This document shows, one piece after another, positions 7,389-16,515 of a stretch of DNA of 64,000 bases. The DNA comes from Sphingobacteriales bacterium. Its GTDB lineage: Bacteria; Bacteroidota; Bacteroidia; Chitinophagales; Chitinophagaceae. The stretch is taken from contig JACRJO010000017.1 of the NCBI GenBank assembly GCA_016219985.1, positions 1-64,000 of the forward strand, written 5' to 3'. Position 1 is the stretch's first letter; every line of letters starts with the position of its first letter. The translations under genes were made by a program, and so were the position numbers. The notes below the pieces were generated by a model that did not search any database, was not told where the DNA came from, and saw only the letters and a program-made list of their open reading frames with translations.

Positions 7389-7462
7389 TGACCCCGTCTG
7401 GATTCAAACCAGAAACCTTTTGATCCGTAGTCAAATGCTCTATTCAGTTGAGCTACGGGGCC
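7389..7462 (-). tRNA. tRNA-Arg (anticodon ACG)
   Basis: A 74-nt cloverleaf. The acceptor stem is GGCCCCG / CGGGGTC with one G-U pair. The D-arm contains GCTCAACTGAATAGAGC. The anticodon stem is TTTGA / TCAAA around the loop CTACGGA, and the T-arm is CTGG TTTGAATCCAG. CCA is not encoded. The anticodon ACG would be read as ICG and decode CGN arginine codons. A partial copy of the 3' half lies at 7043-7103. Confidence 0.93.
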
Positions 7463-7513
7463 AACGGGCGGCAAATATAGGACAAATTTTTTAAGGTAAA
7501 AACTCCCGTTTTA

Positions 7514-10500
7514 TTACCGTTCCTTCCACCCGGGCAGGTACTGGTCCAGCAGGGCCTGGAATTCTTTGTAGTCCTTCAGCCCGTAAAGATCGGGGTCCGT
7601 CAGCAGGCTTTCCCTGCTCTTGTACCCCCTCTCATAGGCCTGCCGGAGATACAAGATGGCCTGTTCCGGTTTGTTATGCAGGGCATAGGTACAGGCCAAC
7701 TGGTAATAGGCATCCCCCCGGGTGGGTTCCAGCCGGATGGCCTTTGTTATATAAAGAATGGCGGAGTCATAGTTGTTCAGTACATGATAGACCAGCCCCA
7801 GGTTATAGACAGCCGTCCTGTTACCCGGCGCCAGCTCAGCCGCCTGTTTCAGGTAAACAAGCGCCGTATCATTTTCTTCCATCTTCAGGCAAATGCTGCC
7901 CGCATTAATATAGGCGCTGAGAAAAGACCGGTCAGCAGCAATCGCTTTCCTGTAGTAGAACAGGGCTGAGTCGTTCCTGTTCAAATCCGCCAGGAAATTG
8001 CCCATCAGCAGGAAGCCCTGTGCATTCCCGGGACCATTCCGCATGGCAAGCTGTTTCCGGAAATAATAAACCGCTGAATCCGGTTTCTTTTGTTGCCGGA
8101 ACAGGTCCGCCATCTGTTGCACACTGGACGGGTTCCCCGGGTTGGCATCCAGCACCCTGCGCATATATACAAGGGCTGAATCAAACCGTTTCTGTCCCTG
8201 GAATACCAGTGACAGGCTGTTCAGTAATTGTGGATTGACCGGATCCTGCACTATGGCTTTCCTGATATACCAGCCCGCCGAATCATACCTTTTTTGCTCA
8301 TAGAAGAGCCGGCCCAGGTCATGCAGCCAGGCCGTACTGCCCGCTTCGTATAAGGAGGCGCCCCGGAAAAAGCCGGTGACGGAATCAGGCATCCCCATTT
8401 CCCGGAATATGCGCATCAGGTTATTGAAGGCCGGTTTGTAATCCGGTCGCACCTGCAGGGCCCGCCGGAAATAATTCCGGGCCGAATCATAATTTTTTTC
8501 TTCCCCGTAAATAACGCCCAGGTTATTCAGCAGGGAAGGATTCTGAGGTTCCAGCCCAACGGCCTGCCGGAAATAATAATAGGTGGAATCCGGTTGTTTC
8601 AGCTCCCTGAACATAAGCCCGGTATTCAGCAAGGCAAAGGCCGAATAAGGATTGGCGATGAGGGCCTGCCGGTAATAATACCGGGCCGAATCAAACTGTT
8701 GCAATGCGAAACTGGAAAGTCCCAGGTAGTTATAGGCATCTTCATAGCCGGGATCAATAGCCGCGGCCCGCCGGTAATAGGTTTTGGCGGAGTCATAAGC
8801 CTTCAGATCACGGTAGAAATTACCAATATAGACATTGACAAATGATTGATCCTGGTAATTCGCAAAGGCCTTCTCATAGGAGACCCGCGCAGCATCGTAT
8901 TGCCCCAGGGCAAAATAACTTTTCCCCAGCCCGTTGTAGGCATTGATAAATTTCGGGTCTGCCGTAATACAATTCCTGAAATAGCCAATAGCGGTTTCGT
9001 ACTGCTTATTGCCATAATTGATCCAGCCAATATTATTCATGGCATATACATGGCCCGGTTCCAGTTCCAGGGCCTTTTGGTAATAAGCCAGGGCGGAATC
9101 ATTTTCCGACAGGGAAAAATAATAATGCCCCAGGTCTGCATAAGCATCCGCATTACCCGGGTCCACCCCAATCGAGGAGCGGTAATATTTAACCGCGGAA
9201 TCCGGTTTGTTCAGGGTGCGGTATGAAAATGCGAGCGTGATATACGGGTACCGCCAGCCCGGGGCTTCTGTCATCGCTTTTTTAGCATAATAAATTGCAC
9301 TGTCATACCGGTAATTGTCCAGGTGCAGCGACGAAATCGTATTGAGAATATAGGCGGCCTTGTCGTCCCGGGCATAGGCGGCATAGGCATACGCAAAGGC
9401 CTTGCTGATATCCATCTTTGTGCCGGCTTTCCCGAAATAACCCCTCGCTTTAAAAAAATACATCTGTCCCATGAGTGTTTCTGCAAAATCGGGATCCTCC
9501 GGCCTGATGATGGCGATGGCTTTTTCAAGCATATTCCCGGCTTCATAAAATTCCTGCTGCGCTGCTTTTTCCATGCGCCCTGCGCCGGCCGCCGGTTCAT
9601 CCCCGTTCTCCCCGTCCCCGGGCTGTACCCTCAGTTTTTGTGCGGAAGCGGCATCCTTACAATCCAGGTAGAGATTGATTTGAGCCTGGGCGAAATGGAT
9701 AAATCCAACGGCCAGGTTTAACCGCGCATCGGCCGTGTACCTGTTCCCGGGGTAGCGGGATTCCAGCAATAAATAATAGTATTCGGCGGATTCCCGCCCG
9801 GTGAGTTTCTGCTGGCGAAGCGCCTCATAAAAAAGCCGGTAGGTCTCTGTTAACAGGCTGTCCGTGGTCCTGCCGTACCGCTGATCCTGTAACAGGCTCC
9901 CGTGAAAAGCATTCCCCGGTCCTTTCTTCCGGGTCTCCATCCATTTCTTTAAATAATCTATATCCACTACGCTCACTACTTTCTCACTGTTTTCCGTACA
10001 ACAGAAAAAGGGATCCTGCTTCCGTTTAAAGCGCTGCCGGGCAATGGCGGGTACATTCTTGTCAACGTATTGCTGGATCTCGGCCAGGGTAACCTTGTTA
10101 TCTGTTGTTCCTTCGGTATCCGCCAGCCCGTTCAATCCATCTACCAGGTAATAGGTGAAAAGACCATGCCCGGCCCCGATCGATGCATCTTCCAGCGATT
10201 CCTGTCCTGCCCCCGTGGCCAGCATGATGATCTCTCCCGCTCTTTTTTCCGAAATGGCTGCATTCAAGAAATTCTGTCCCTCGGAGCCCCCGGGCAATTC
10301 ATTGGAACGGCAGGCATCCATAATAAAATACACTTCCACTCCCCTGGCCGTCTCCGCTGCAATTTTCTTTTTCAGGTTGAACAACTGGATGGTTCCTCCA
10401 ACGAGGTAATTGTTTTTATCCCCGGCGGGGTTGCAGTCATAGGTGAGGTAAAAAAACTGGTCCTCATCGATAGCATCCCCGTGACCGGCCAGGTAAATGA

Positions 10501-10843
10501 ACAATTTATCCCCCTTCTGCAGTTTCTTGGCCTTGAGCCACTGGAATCCTTTTCCCCAGAACACCGCACTGACCGCCTGTTCATTCAGCACCATAAAAAT
10601 ATTATCCTCCTTCAGCCGGCCGCCGGCCGGGGATCGCAGGTAGTCCCGGAACAGTTCCGCATCCTTATCCGCGTAACTGAGGGGCCGGACATATTTGTAT
10701 TTCGAAATTCCCATGATCATGGCAAAGGTCTGCGGGCCGGAAACCGTGCTATCCCGGGGAGCAGGCGGCGATTGGGCCAGGACAATATCCGCCCGGAGCA
10801 GAATAATCAGCAAGAGAATCAGGATGTGTAAGAAATTTCGCAT
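7514..10843 (-). CDS. Caspase-like (C14) peptidase with a long TPR array
   Basis: A 1109-aa protein. A hydrophobic N-terminal segment ending VLAQSPP is a signal peptide or anchor, so the protein probably works in the periplasm or outside. A caspase/metacaspase-type fold follows: MIMGISKYKYVRPLSYADKDA, then the catalytic His in YLAGHGD (His121) and the catalytic Cys in FIMDACRSNE (Cys178). About 650 residues of TPR repeats fill the C-terminal part, with a recurring core like YDSAxxYYRKAL. I chose ATG 10843 because it gives a normal signal peptide; a frame extension to 10897 exists. It is divergent from a CHASE2 gene and a FecR-like gene. I infer that these three form a sensor/effector module. 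Whether the peptidase is active and what it cuts is unknown. Confidence 0.88.
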   Translation of the reverse strand: MRNFLHILILLLIILLRADIVLAQSPPAPRDSTVSGPQTFAMIMGISKYKYVRPLSYADKDAELFRDYLRSPAGGRLKEDNIFMVLNEQAVSAVFWGKGFQWLKAKKLQKGDKLFIYLAGHGDAIDEDQFFYLTYDCNPAGDKNNYLVGGTIQLFNLKKKIAAETARGVEVYFIMDACRSNELPGGSEGQNFLNAAISEKRAGEIIMLATGAGQESLEDASIGAGHGLFTYYLVDGLNGLADTEGTTDNKVTLAEIQQYVDKNVPAIARQRFKRKQDPFFCCTENSEKVVSVVDIDYLKKWMETRKKGPGNAFHGSLLQDQRYGRTTDSLLTETYRLFYEALRQQKLTGRESAEYYYLLLESRYPGNRYTADARLNLAVGFIHFAQAQINLYLDCKDAASAQKLRVQPGDGENGDEPAAGAGRMEKAAQQEFYEAGNMLEKAIAIIRPEDPDFAETLMGQMYFFKARGYFGKAGTKMDISKAFAYAYAAYARDDKAAYILNTISSLHLDNYRYDSAIYYAKKAMTEAPGWRYPYITLAFSYRTLNKPDSAVKYYRSSIGVDPGNADAYADLGHYYFSLSENDSALAYYQKALELEPGHVYAMNNIGWINYGNKQYETAIGYFRNCITADPKFINAYNGLGKSYFALGQYDAARVSYEKAFANYQDQSFVNVYIGNFYRDLKAYDSAKTYYRRAAAIDPGYEDAYNYLGLSSFALQQFDSARYYYRQALIANPYSAFALLNTGLMFRELKQPDSTYYYFRQAVGLEPQNPSLLNNLGVIYGEEKNYDSARNYFRRALQVRPDYKPAFNNLMRIFREMGMPDSVTGFFRGASLYEAGSTAWLHDLGRLFYEQKRYDSAGWYIRKAIVQDPVNPQLLNSLSLVFQGQKRFDSALVYMRRVLDANPGNPSSVQQMADLFRQQKKPDSAVYYFRKQLAMRNGPGNAQGFLLMGNFLADLNRNDSALFYYRKAIAADRSFLSAYINAGSICLKMEENDTALVYLKQAAELAPGNRTAVYNLGLVYHVLNNYDSAILYITKAIRLEPTRGDAYYQLACTYALHNKPEQAILYLRQAYERGYKSRESLLTDPDLYGLKDYKEFQALLDQYLPGWKER

Positions 10844-10900
10844 AAATTCGGATATCCAATTTACGGATTTACGGGAGAAGGATCGCTTACTTGCCATAAA

Positions 10901-10915
10901 TACCCGGCCGGGGTA
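10901..10915. promoter_or_regulatory. Palindrome between divergent caspase-TPR and CHASE2 genes
   Basis: TACCC-GGCCG-GGGTA lies in the 179-bp region between the two divergent starts. It could be an operator shared by both promoters, or just a hairpin; no -7 box is clear on either side. Confidence 0.25.
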
Positions 10916-11022
10916 TCCAGAAAAATTACAGCTTATGAATTACCGGGAATGACGGGGTCATTGACCCAGGGGCCATTATTGTACCATTGACACAAGAACC
11001 AAAACCACGATCAGCTACATTC

Positions 11023-12276
11023 ATGAAGAAGCCGCTGCACCAGCATATTGGCCATCATGCCCGGCGGGTTGGCAGGCATGTCACCAAGTACCTGTATAAA
11101 AGGGATACCCTGTTTTCCACCGTCTGGGTTTTTGTATTTATCATCGTCCTGGGTTCCATCCCGGTCAATTTTTATTTTCTGAACCCGCTGAAACTTGCCT
11201 TAAAGGATTTCGACTTTCATGATATGGCGCATGCCAAGCTGCATGTGTACGAGGACCGTTTTGACCGGAGAATCACGATTGTTAACATCGGGATGGCCGA
11301 CCGGGAGCAATTGGCTGCCTTAATTGACAAGACGGCAGAAATGAAACCCAGGGTAATGGGGCTGGATGTTCTGCTCGAAGGCCCGAAGGATCCGTACAAG
11401 GATTCTGTCCTGGCCGCTACGGTATCCCGTTGCGCCAACCTTGTACTGGCCAGCCGGCTCGAGTGGAAGGATGAAAAAGACCCGTACAAAGAAAATTTTT
11501 TCAGGACCCCGGGCACGGGAGAAGGCTATGCCAATATGCTGGCAGAGGATATCGCCACGGTCCGCCTCTGGGCGCCTTTCTTTGAAAATGAAAAGGATTC
11601 CCATGCGAAGCCGTATAAAAGCTTTGCCTCCTCCATTCTCGAAAAATATGACAGTACGGCCTTTAAAAGACTGGTGAAGCGGAATAAGGAAACGGAAACC
11701 ATCAATTACTCCCGTCGCCAGGACCGCTATTACCAGCTTGAAGGAGAAAGCATACTGGCCGGGCTGGAAAATGACAGCCTGATCCGTGACAGGATTATTT
11801 TATTCGGGTATATCGGCGCAGACGAATCGGATATCCTGGATAAAAAGTTCACCCCGATGAACAAAAAGTATTACGGCAAAAGCATTCCCGACATGAATGG
11901 TGTGGCGGTACATGCCAATATGCTGTCGATGGCGCTGGATAACCATTTTATCCGGAAAATGCCGGGCTGGTTCAACTGGTTGCTGGCCATCCTGATCGGC
12001 TGGATCCACATGGCCATTTTTATCAAGTATTATATTGATCACCATATCTGGTTTCACCTGGTGGCCAAAATCGCCCAGCTGTTATCCGCCATTTTCTTTG
12101 TGTACCTCGATATCTGGCTTTATGAGAAATACCGGGTCAAACTGGATATGAAAATGACCCTGATCGTAATTGTGATGGCCGTGGACGTGATTTATTTCTA
12201 TGAAGCCTGGGCCACCTGGATGCACAGGCGGTTTAAATACCGTACCGTATTTGGTCATCATGGAACCGGGCATTAA
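11023..12276 (+). CDS. CHASE2-domain membrane protein without output domain
   Basis: A 417-aa protein. One N-terminal membrane segment (VWVFVFIIVLGSIPVNFYF) is followed by an extracytoplasmic CHASE2 sensor domain (residues ~50-300, with ITIVNIGMADREQLAAL, MGLDVLLEGPKD and IILFGYIGADESD). Three membrane segments close the protein (LLAILIGWIHMAIF, IAQLLSAIFFVYLDIW, MTLIVIVMAVDVIYFY). CHASE2 domains normally feed a kinase or cyclase; none is present here. I chose ATG 11023, giving a basic His-rich start (MKKPLHQHIGHHARR); a TTG start at 10987 is less likely. It is followed after 36 bp by the FecR-like gene and is divergent from the caspase-TPR gene. Confidence 0.85.
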   Translation: MKKPLHQHIGHHARRVGRHVTKYLYKRDTLFSTVWVFVFIIVLGSIPVNFYFLNPLKLALKDFDFHDMAHAKLHVYEDRFDRRITIVNIGMADREQLAALIDKTAEMKPRVMGLDVLLEGPKDPYKDSVLAATVSRCANLVLASRLEWKDEKDPYKENFFRTPGTGEGYANMLAEDIATVRLWAPFFENEKDSHAKPYKSFASSILEKYDSTAFKRLVKRNKETETINYSRRQDRYYQLEGESILAGLENDSLIRDRIILFGYIGADESDILDKKFTPMNKKYYGKSIPDMNGVAVHANMLSMALDNHFIRKMPGWFNWLLAILIGWIHMAIFIKYYIDHHIWFHLVAKIAQLLSAIFFVYLDIWLYEKYRVKLDMKMTLIVIVMAVDVIYFYEAWATWMHRRFKYRTVFGHHGTGH

Positions 12277-12312
12277 ACCATTATATACACCATACACCCA
12301 AAAACAAACACC

Positions 12313-13209
12313 ATGAAAAAGATCCGCTTATTGGTCCTTTCCTCCTGCCTGGGCCTCCTCGCAAATGCCCAGAATAATTTTATGCTGTACAGCTTCAAAG
12401 GCAATGTAACCATCCTTGAGCAGGCGGTGGAAAGCAAGGCCAGGGTGGGTAAGATCATGAACAACTCCGCAATGGTTAAAATCGCGGCGGGAGGGTTGGT
12501 TACACTGGTTTGTAACGAAGCGGCCATGTTTACCATCAGTAAACCCGGCACCTACCCGTTACATAAATTTGCGGATTCCTGCAAAGTAAATCACAGTTCC
12601 TTTACATCGAACTATATTAAATATATATGGAGCCAGATGACCAAATCATCCGGTTCTCCCGGCAGTAACCGCAAAGCTTATATGAACACGGTGGGAGCTG
12701 TCAGCCGCGGCATCAACAATATCTGGATCGATCCCCGGCTTGATACGGTGAATTATTCCGGGGGCGCTTTCCCCCTTTCCTGGAAATCCTATACGGAAGC
12801 AAATGAATTTGTCTTTTATTTATACCCTGCCGGCAACCGGAATACGGTGGTCTATATGGCTACGGTAAGCAAACTGAAAATACCTATTTCCGGTTTTGCG
12901 GCAAAAATGACTGCTGGGGAAAGCTATGAATGGATCGCCGCCATCAAGGGGGAGGAAAATGAAGAACGGAAAGTGCTGAACTATGTTTCCAAAGAAACAT
13001 TTAACAGCCTGCTGGAAACCATCAAAAACCAGGGGGCGCCCTTCGAAGCCCCGGCCGAACAGGCCTACCGGACCGGGTTTATGCTGGAAGATGCGCATTA
13101 CCTCGCAGAAGCTTATGAATATTATTCCAAGGCGACCCTCCTGGACCCGGCCAATGCACTGTACCGCTCCACGCTAATGTCATTTAAAAAAGATTACGAG
13201 ATCAAATAA
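12313..13209 (+). CDS. Secreted FecR-like protein with short TPR-like tail
   Basis: A 298-aa protein with a signal peptide (residues 1-19, ending LANAQ). Residues ~25-85 look like a FecR-type beta domain: YSFKGNVTILEQ, a basic stretch, then AAGGLVTLVCNEAAMF and FTISKPGTYPL. The middle part is unassigned but contains a strand-rich segment (NEFVFYLYPAGNRNTVVYM). The C-terminus has a TPR-like helix pair (AYRTGFMLEDAHYLAEAYEYYSKATLLDPANALY). It follows the CHASE2 gene closely in the same direction and is probably cotranscribed. FecR-like domains often pass periplasmic signals. Here a partner role for CHASE2 or the caspase-TPR protein is an inference from position. Confidence 0.7.
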   Translation: MKKIRLLVLSSCLGLLANAQNNFMLYSFKGNVTILEQAVESKARVGKIMNNSAMVKIAAGGLVTLVCNEAAMFTISKPGTYPLHKFADSCKVNHSSFTSNYIKYIWSQMTKSSGSPGSNRKAYMNTVGAVSRGINNIWIDPRLDTVNYSGGAFPLSWKSYTEANEFVFYLYPAGNRNTVVYMATVSKLKIPISGFAAKMTAGESYEWIAAIKGEENEERKVLNYVSKETFNSLLETIKNQGAPFEAPAEQAYRTGFMLEDAHYLAEAYEYYSKATLLDPANALYRSTLMSFKKDYEIK

Positions 13210-13223
13210 TAACATACCCCGCT

Positions 13224-13346
13224 TTTTTGCCCGCAAAGGCCGCTATTTATAAGCTAAGAGTAAAAGAGGGAAAGAGTTAAAGAGAAACACCTGCGGTTAA
13301 CTTTCCTTGCTTTTTTTGTCCGCAAAGACCGCTAAGACTTTTCGGT
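13224..13346. repeat. Two copies of a dispersed CGCAAAG-type repeat in a gene-free gap
   Basis: Two related pieces, TTTTTTGCCCGCAAAGG (13224-13240 area) and TTTTTTTGTCCGCAAAGACC followed by GCTAAGACTTTT (13312-13342), sit between the FecR-like and M16 genes. A third copy, on the opposite strand, lies at 37597-37628. The rest of this 246-bp gap shows no gene. Confidence 0.5.
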
Positions 13347-13455
13347 TGAATTTACTGCTTGCCTCGCTGCGCTCTCCACGGTAAATCAAACCGTTGATAT
13401 AATTCTGTCTCCTTTTTGCGGATCGATTCTTAGCTTTAATCCTTAATTTAAGCGC

Positions 13456-14769
13456 ATGAAAAAATTATTTCTCCCTGTCCTCCTGTTGCTGGGAGTTTTT
13501 TCCCGGGCACAGATGAAAGCAGATGATGTAAAAACCTTCACCCTGAAAAACGGGATGAAATTCCTGGTGGTGGAAGATTTCTCCATTCCCAATGCCAATA
13601 TGTACCTGTTTTACCGTGTGGGCAGCCGCAATGAACACCAGGGTATCACGGGTCTCTCCCATTTCTTCGAACACATGATGTTCAATGGCGCCCGGAAATA
13701 CGGCCCCAAACTTTTTGACCAGGCCATGGAATTTAACGGCGGCGCCAACAATGCCTATACCACGGAAAATGTAACCGTATACACCGACTGGTTCCCGGCC
13801 AGCGCTGCGGAAGTGATCTTTGACCTGGAAGGAGACCGCATCGCCAGCCTGAGCATTGATCCCAAGATGGTAGAAAGTGAGAGAGGCGTGGTGCTGAGTG
13901 AGCGAAGCACCGGCCTGGAAAATTCCCCATGGGACCAGCTCAACCAGACCCTCCAGGGCGCGGCCTTTCTCGAACATCCTTATCACTGGCCGGTAATCGG
14001 GTATGAAGATGACATGAAGAACTGGAAACAGGAAGACCTGGAACGTTATTTTAAAACGTATTATGCTCCGAATAACTGTGTGGTGGTGGTTTCAGGCGGA
14101 ATCAGACTGGAAGAAGTGAAACGGCTGGCCGAAAAATACCTGGAGCCCATTCCCTCACAACCTGCCCCGCCCAAAGTGAATATCACGGAGCCGCCGCAAA
14201 CCGGTGAGCGGAGGGTGATGGTACAGCGGGATGTGGCCACGCCCTACCTGATGATCGCATACCATATCCCTGAATCCAGGCACGAGGATTATTATGCTCT
14301 CAATATTCTGAATTCCATATTAACCAGTGGCAAATCCTCCCGCCTTTACAGCTCGCTGGTGGACCAGCAGCAACTGGCCACCCAGGTCTTTTCCGGGTTC
14401 GGCGAAAGTTTTGACCCCACCCTCTTCACTTTCTATGCGGTAACCGCTAAAAATGTGAATGAGACCGATCTCGAAAAAGCGATTTACCGGGAACTGGATA
14501 AAATCAAAAATGAAGGCATCAGTGAAGCGGAATTGCAAAAGATCAAAAACCAGAAACTGATGGAATTCTACGAACAGGTGGAGACCATCAACGGCAAATC
14601 CAATAACATCGGGACCTATGAAGTCTTCTTCGGGGATTACCGGAAAATGTTTGATGCCCCGGCCCAGTACAATAAAGTAACAGTGGCCGATGTACAGAAA
14701 GTCGCCAAAAAATATTTCACCAAACCGAACCGCACGGTTGGTATTTCAAAACTCAATACGGAGGAATAA
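13456..14769 (+). CDS. M16 family zinc metallopeptidase, active subunit
   Basis: A 437-aa secreted protein with a signal peptide (residues 1-19, ending FSRAQ). The inverted zinc motif HxxEH is present as HFFEH (residues 69-73), preceded by GITGLS and followed by MMFNGARKYG; the downstream Glu region is ESERGVVLSE. It belongs to the pitrilysin/insulinase superfamily, which degrades peptides. The second subunit follows after 3 bp, so the two are translationally linked and likely form an alpha/beta heterodimer in the periplasm. Confidence 0.92.
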   Translation: MKKLFLPVLLLLGVFSRAQMKADDVKTFTLKNGMKFLVVEDFSIPNANMYLFYRVGSRNEHQGITGLSHFFEHMMFNGARKYGPKLFDQAMEFNGGANNAYTTENVTVYTDWFPASAAEVIFDLEGDRIASLSIDPKMVESERGVVLSERSTGLENSPWDQLNQTLQGAAFLEHPYHWPVIGYEDDMKNWKQEDLERYFKTYYAPNNCVVVVSGGIRLEEVKRLAEKYLEPIPSQPAPPKVNITEPPQTGERRVMVQRDVATPYLMIAYHIPESRHEDYYALNILNSILTSGKSSRLYSSLVDQQQLATQVFSGFGESFDPTLFTFYAVTAKNVNETDLEKAIYRELDKIKNEGISEAELQKIKNQKLMEFYEQVETINGKSNNIGTYEVFFGDYRKMFDAPAQYNKVTVADVQKVAKKYFTKPNRTVGISKLNTEE

Positions 14770-14772
14770 TTT

Positions 14773-16170
14773 ATGAAACAACTTACCCGATTCTTTATAG
14801 CCGGCCTGTTGCTGGTACTGGGAGGCCCCCTTTCCGCCCAGGGATATAAACTGCCTCCTTATGAGAAATTCAAATTGCCCAACGGGCTGACCATTTACCT
14901 GCTGGAACAGCACGAGGTACCGGTGATCAGTGTATCGGCGATTCTGCCGGCCGGCGCTATTTATGACGGGCAGAAAGCCGGGCTGGCTTCCCTGACAGCC
15001 GCAGGCCTGAAGCACGGAACCAGGAATTTCACCAAGGCAAAACTGGATGAGGAACTGGATTTCCTCGGCGCCACCCTGAATACTTATGCATCCAAGGAGT
15101 CCGCCGGGCTCTCCGCCAAATTCGCGGCCAAAGACCGGGAGAAGATACTGGCCATTATCCAGGAGGTCCTGCTGGAGCCCGTCTTCGATACCAGTGAATT
15201 TGCCAAAGAAAAGAAACGACTGCTGGTCAGCCTGGAGCAGCAAAAAGAAAGTCCCCGTTCCGTGATCGGTTCCTATTTTGATAAATTCCTCTATGGCGAT
15301 CATGTTTATGGCAATATCGTACAGGGAAAGATCGCCACGGTTTCTCCCCTGACGACCGCTGACCTGAAAAATTTCTACCAGGCGAATTACCATCCTGATG
15401 GTTCAGCAATCAGTGTAGCCGGTGATTTTTCCGCCAAAGAAATGAAGGCTCGTCTCACAGCCCTGTTTTCCGGATGGAAGAAAGGCCCCAAAGCCGTAAC
15501 GAACCAGGCTTCCGCCCCCATCGGTAAACCTGCTGAAAACCGGGTCCTGCTGGTAAATAAGGACGATGCCAAAGAGACTACTTTTTATATCGGCGCCCCC
15601 GGCATTGCCCGCAACAACCCCGATTTTGTAGCCATTGAAGTGGTGAACACTTTATTCGGCGGCCGTTTTACCTCCATGCTCAACGACGAACTGCGGGTTA
15701 ACAGCGGGCTGACTTATGGCGCCAGCAGCCGGTTCAGCGCCCTGAAGAACGGCGGCAGTTTTGTGATCAGTACGTTCACGGCCGGGAAAACCACCGAAGC
15801 CGCAATTGACAAGGCCCTGGAAGTCCTGAATAAACTGCACAGCAGCGGTATTGATGAAAAAGCACTGACTTCAGCCAAGAATTATGTAAAAGGACAATAC
15901 CCGCCCCGTTTTGAAACAGCCGGCCAGTTATCCGGTTTACTGACCCAGATGTTCTGGTACAATTTTGACGAATCTTTCATCAATAATTTTGAGAAGAACG
16001 TGGACGGGCTGAACCTGGAAAAAGCAAAAGAAATTATTGCCCGTTATTTTCCAAAGGATAAACTGCAATTCGTACTGGTGGGAAAATCCACCGATATCAG
16101 GAAGCTCGCGGAGAAATATGGCAAGGTAACCGAAGTGCAGATCGGGGAAGAGACGAAGAAGGGGTTTTAG
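14773..16170 (+). CDS. M16 family peptidase-like protein, non-catalytic subunit
   Basis: A 465-aa secreted partner of the preceding gene (signal peptide ending PLSAQG). It has the same fold (LPNGLTIYLLEQHEVPVISVS, then the C-terminal half with LFGGRFTSMLNDELR). The HxxEH position reads LTAAGLKHGTRNFT, so the zinc ligands and catalytic Glu are missing. In paired M16 systems the beta subunit keeps the R/Y pair used for substrate binding; here GLTYGASSRF is consistent with that. Function is therefore structural or substrate-binding in the heterodimer. Confidence 0.9.
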   Translation: MKQLTRFFIAGLLLVLGGPLSAQGYKLPPYEKFKLPNGLTIYLLEQHEVPVISVSAILPAGAIYDGQKAGLASLTAAGLKHGTRNFTKAKLDEELDFLGATLNTYASKESAGLSAKFAAKDREKILAIIQEVLLEPVFDTSEFAKEKKRLLVSLEQQKESPRSVIGSYFDKFLYGDHVYGNIVQGKIATVSPLTTADLKNFYQANYHPDGSAISVAGDFSAKEMKARLTALFSGWKKGPKAVTNQASAPIGKPAENRVLLVNKDDAKETTFYIGAPGIARNNPDFVAIEVVNTLFGGRFTSMLNDELRVNSGLTYGASSRFSALKNGGSFVISTFTAGKTTEAAIDKALEVLNKLHSSGIDEKALTSAKNYVKGQYPPRFETAGQLSGLLTQMFWYNFDESFINNFEKNVDGLNLEKAKEIIARYFPKDKLQFVLVGKSTDIRKLAEKYGKVTEVQIGEETKKGF

Positions 16171-16515
16171 AGTCCGGAATTCTTTGAAATGATTTTTCCT
16201 TTGTAATCGTTCTTTTCATCGGGAGCTTATTAATTTGCCAATGAACCTTCTAAGAAACAGATTTTGTGGGTTCAGCATTTCATTTCGTTGGGAGCATTTT
16301 GATTAGCAGATTTGCCAATTAGCCGATGGGCTTTCTAAGGAGCAGGTATTTTTTAATACGGGCATTATTTTTCATCGGGATTATTATAATTGGCCAATTA
16401 GGCAATTTGACAATTAGCCAATGGACTTTCTAAGAAGCAAATTTTGCAGATTCAGGCATTGTATTTCATCGGGATGCTTCACTATAGAAACAAGCCAATT
16501 AATAAACCAGTACCA
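16171..16515. repeat. Degenerate repeats, no gene
   Basis: AT-rich, gene-free sequence. Related pieces recur, e.g. 'TTTCTAAG(A/G)AGCA' and 'CAATTAGCC(A/G)ATGG' (about 16310-16345 and 16410-16440), plus CATCGGGAT-type pieces (CATCGGGA before 16380, CATCGGGATG near 16470). These look like diverged older units of a repeat family. Confidence 0.5.

Noticed and set aside
10070..10831. 253-codon plus-strand frame opposite the caspase-TPR gene
   Set aside because: It is antisense to a gene with clear catalytic motifs, has no motif of its own, and has the codon use expected of a shadow.
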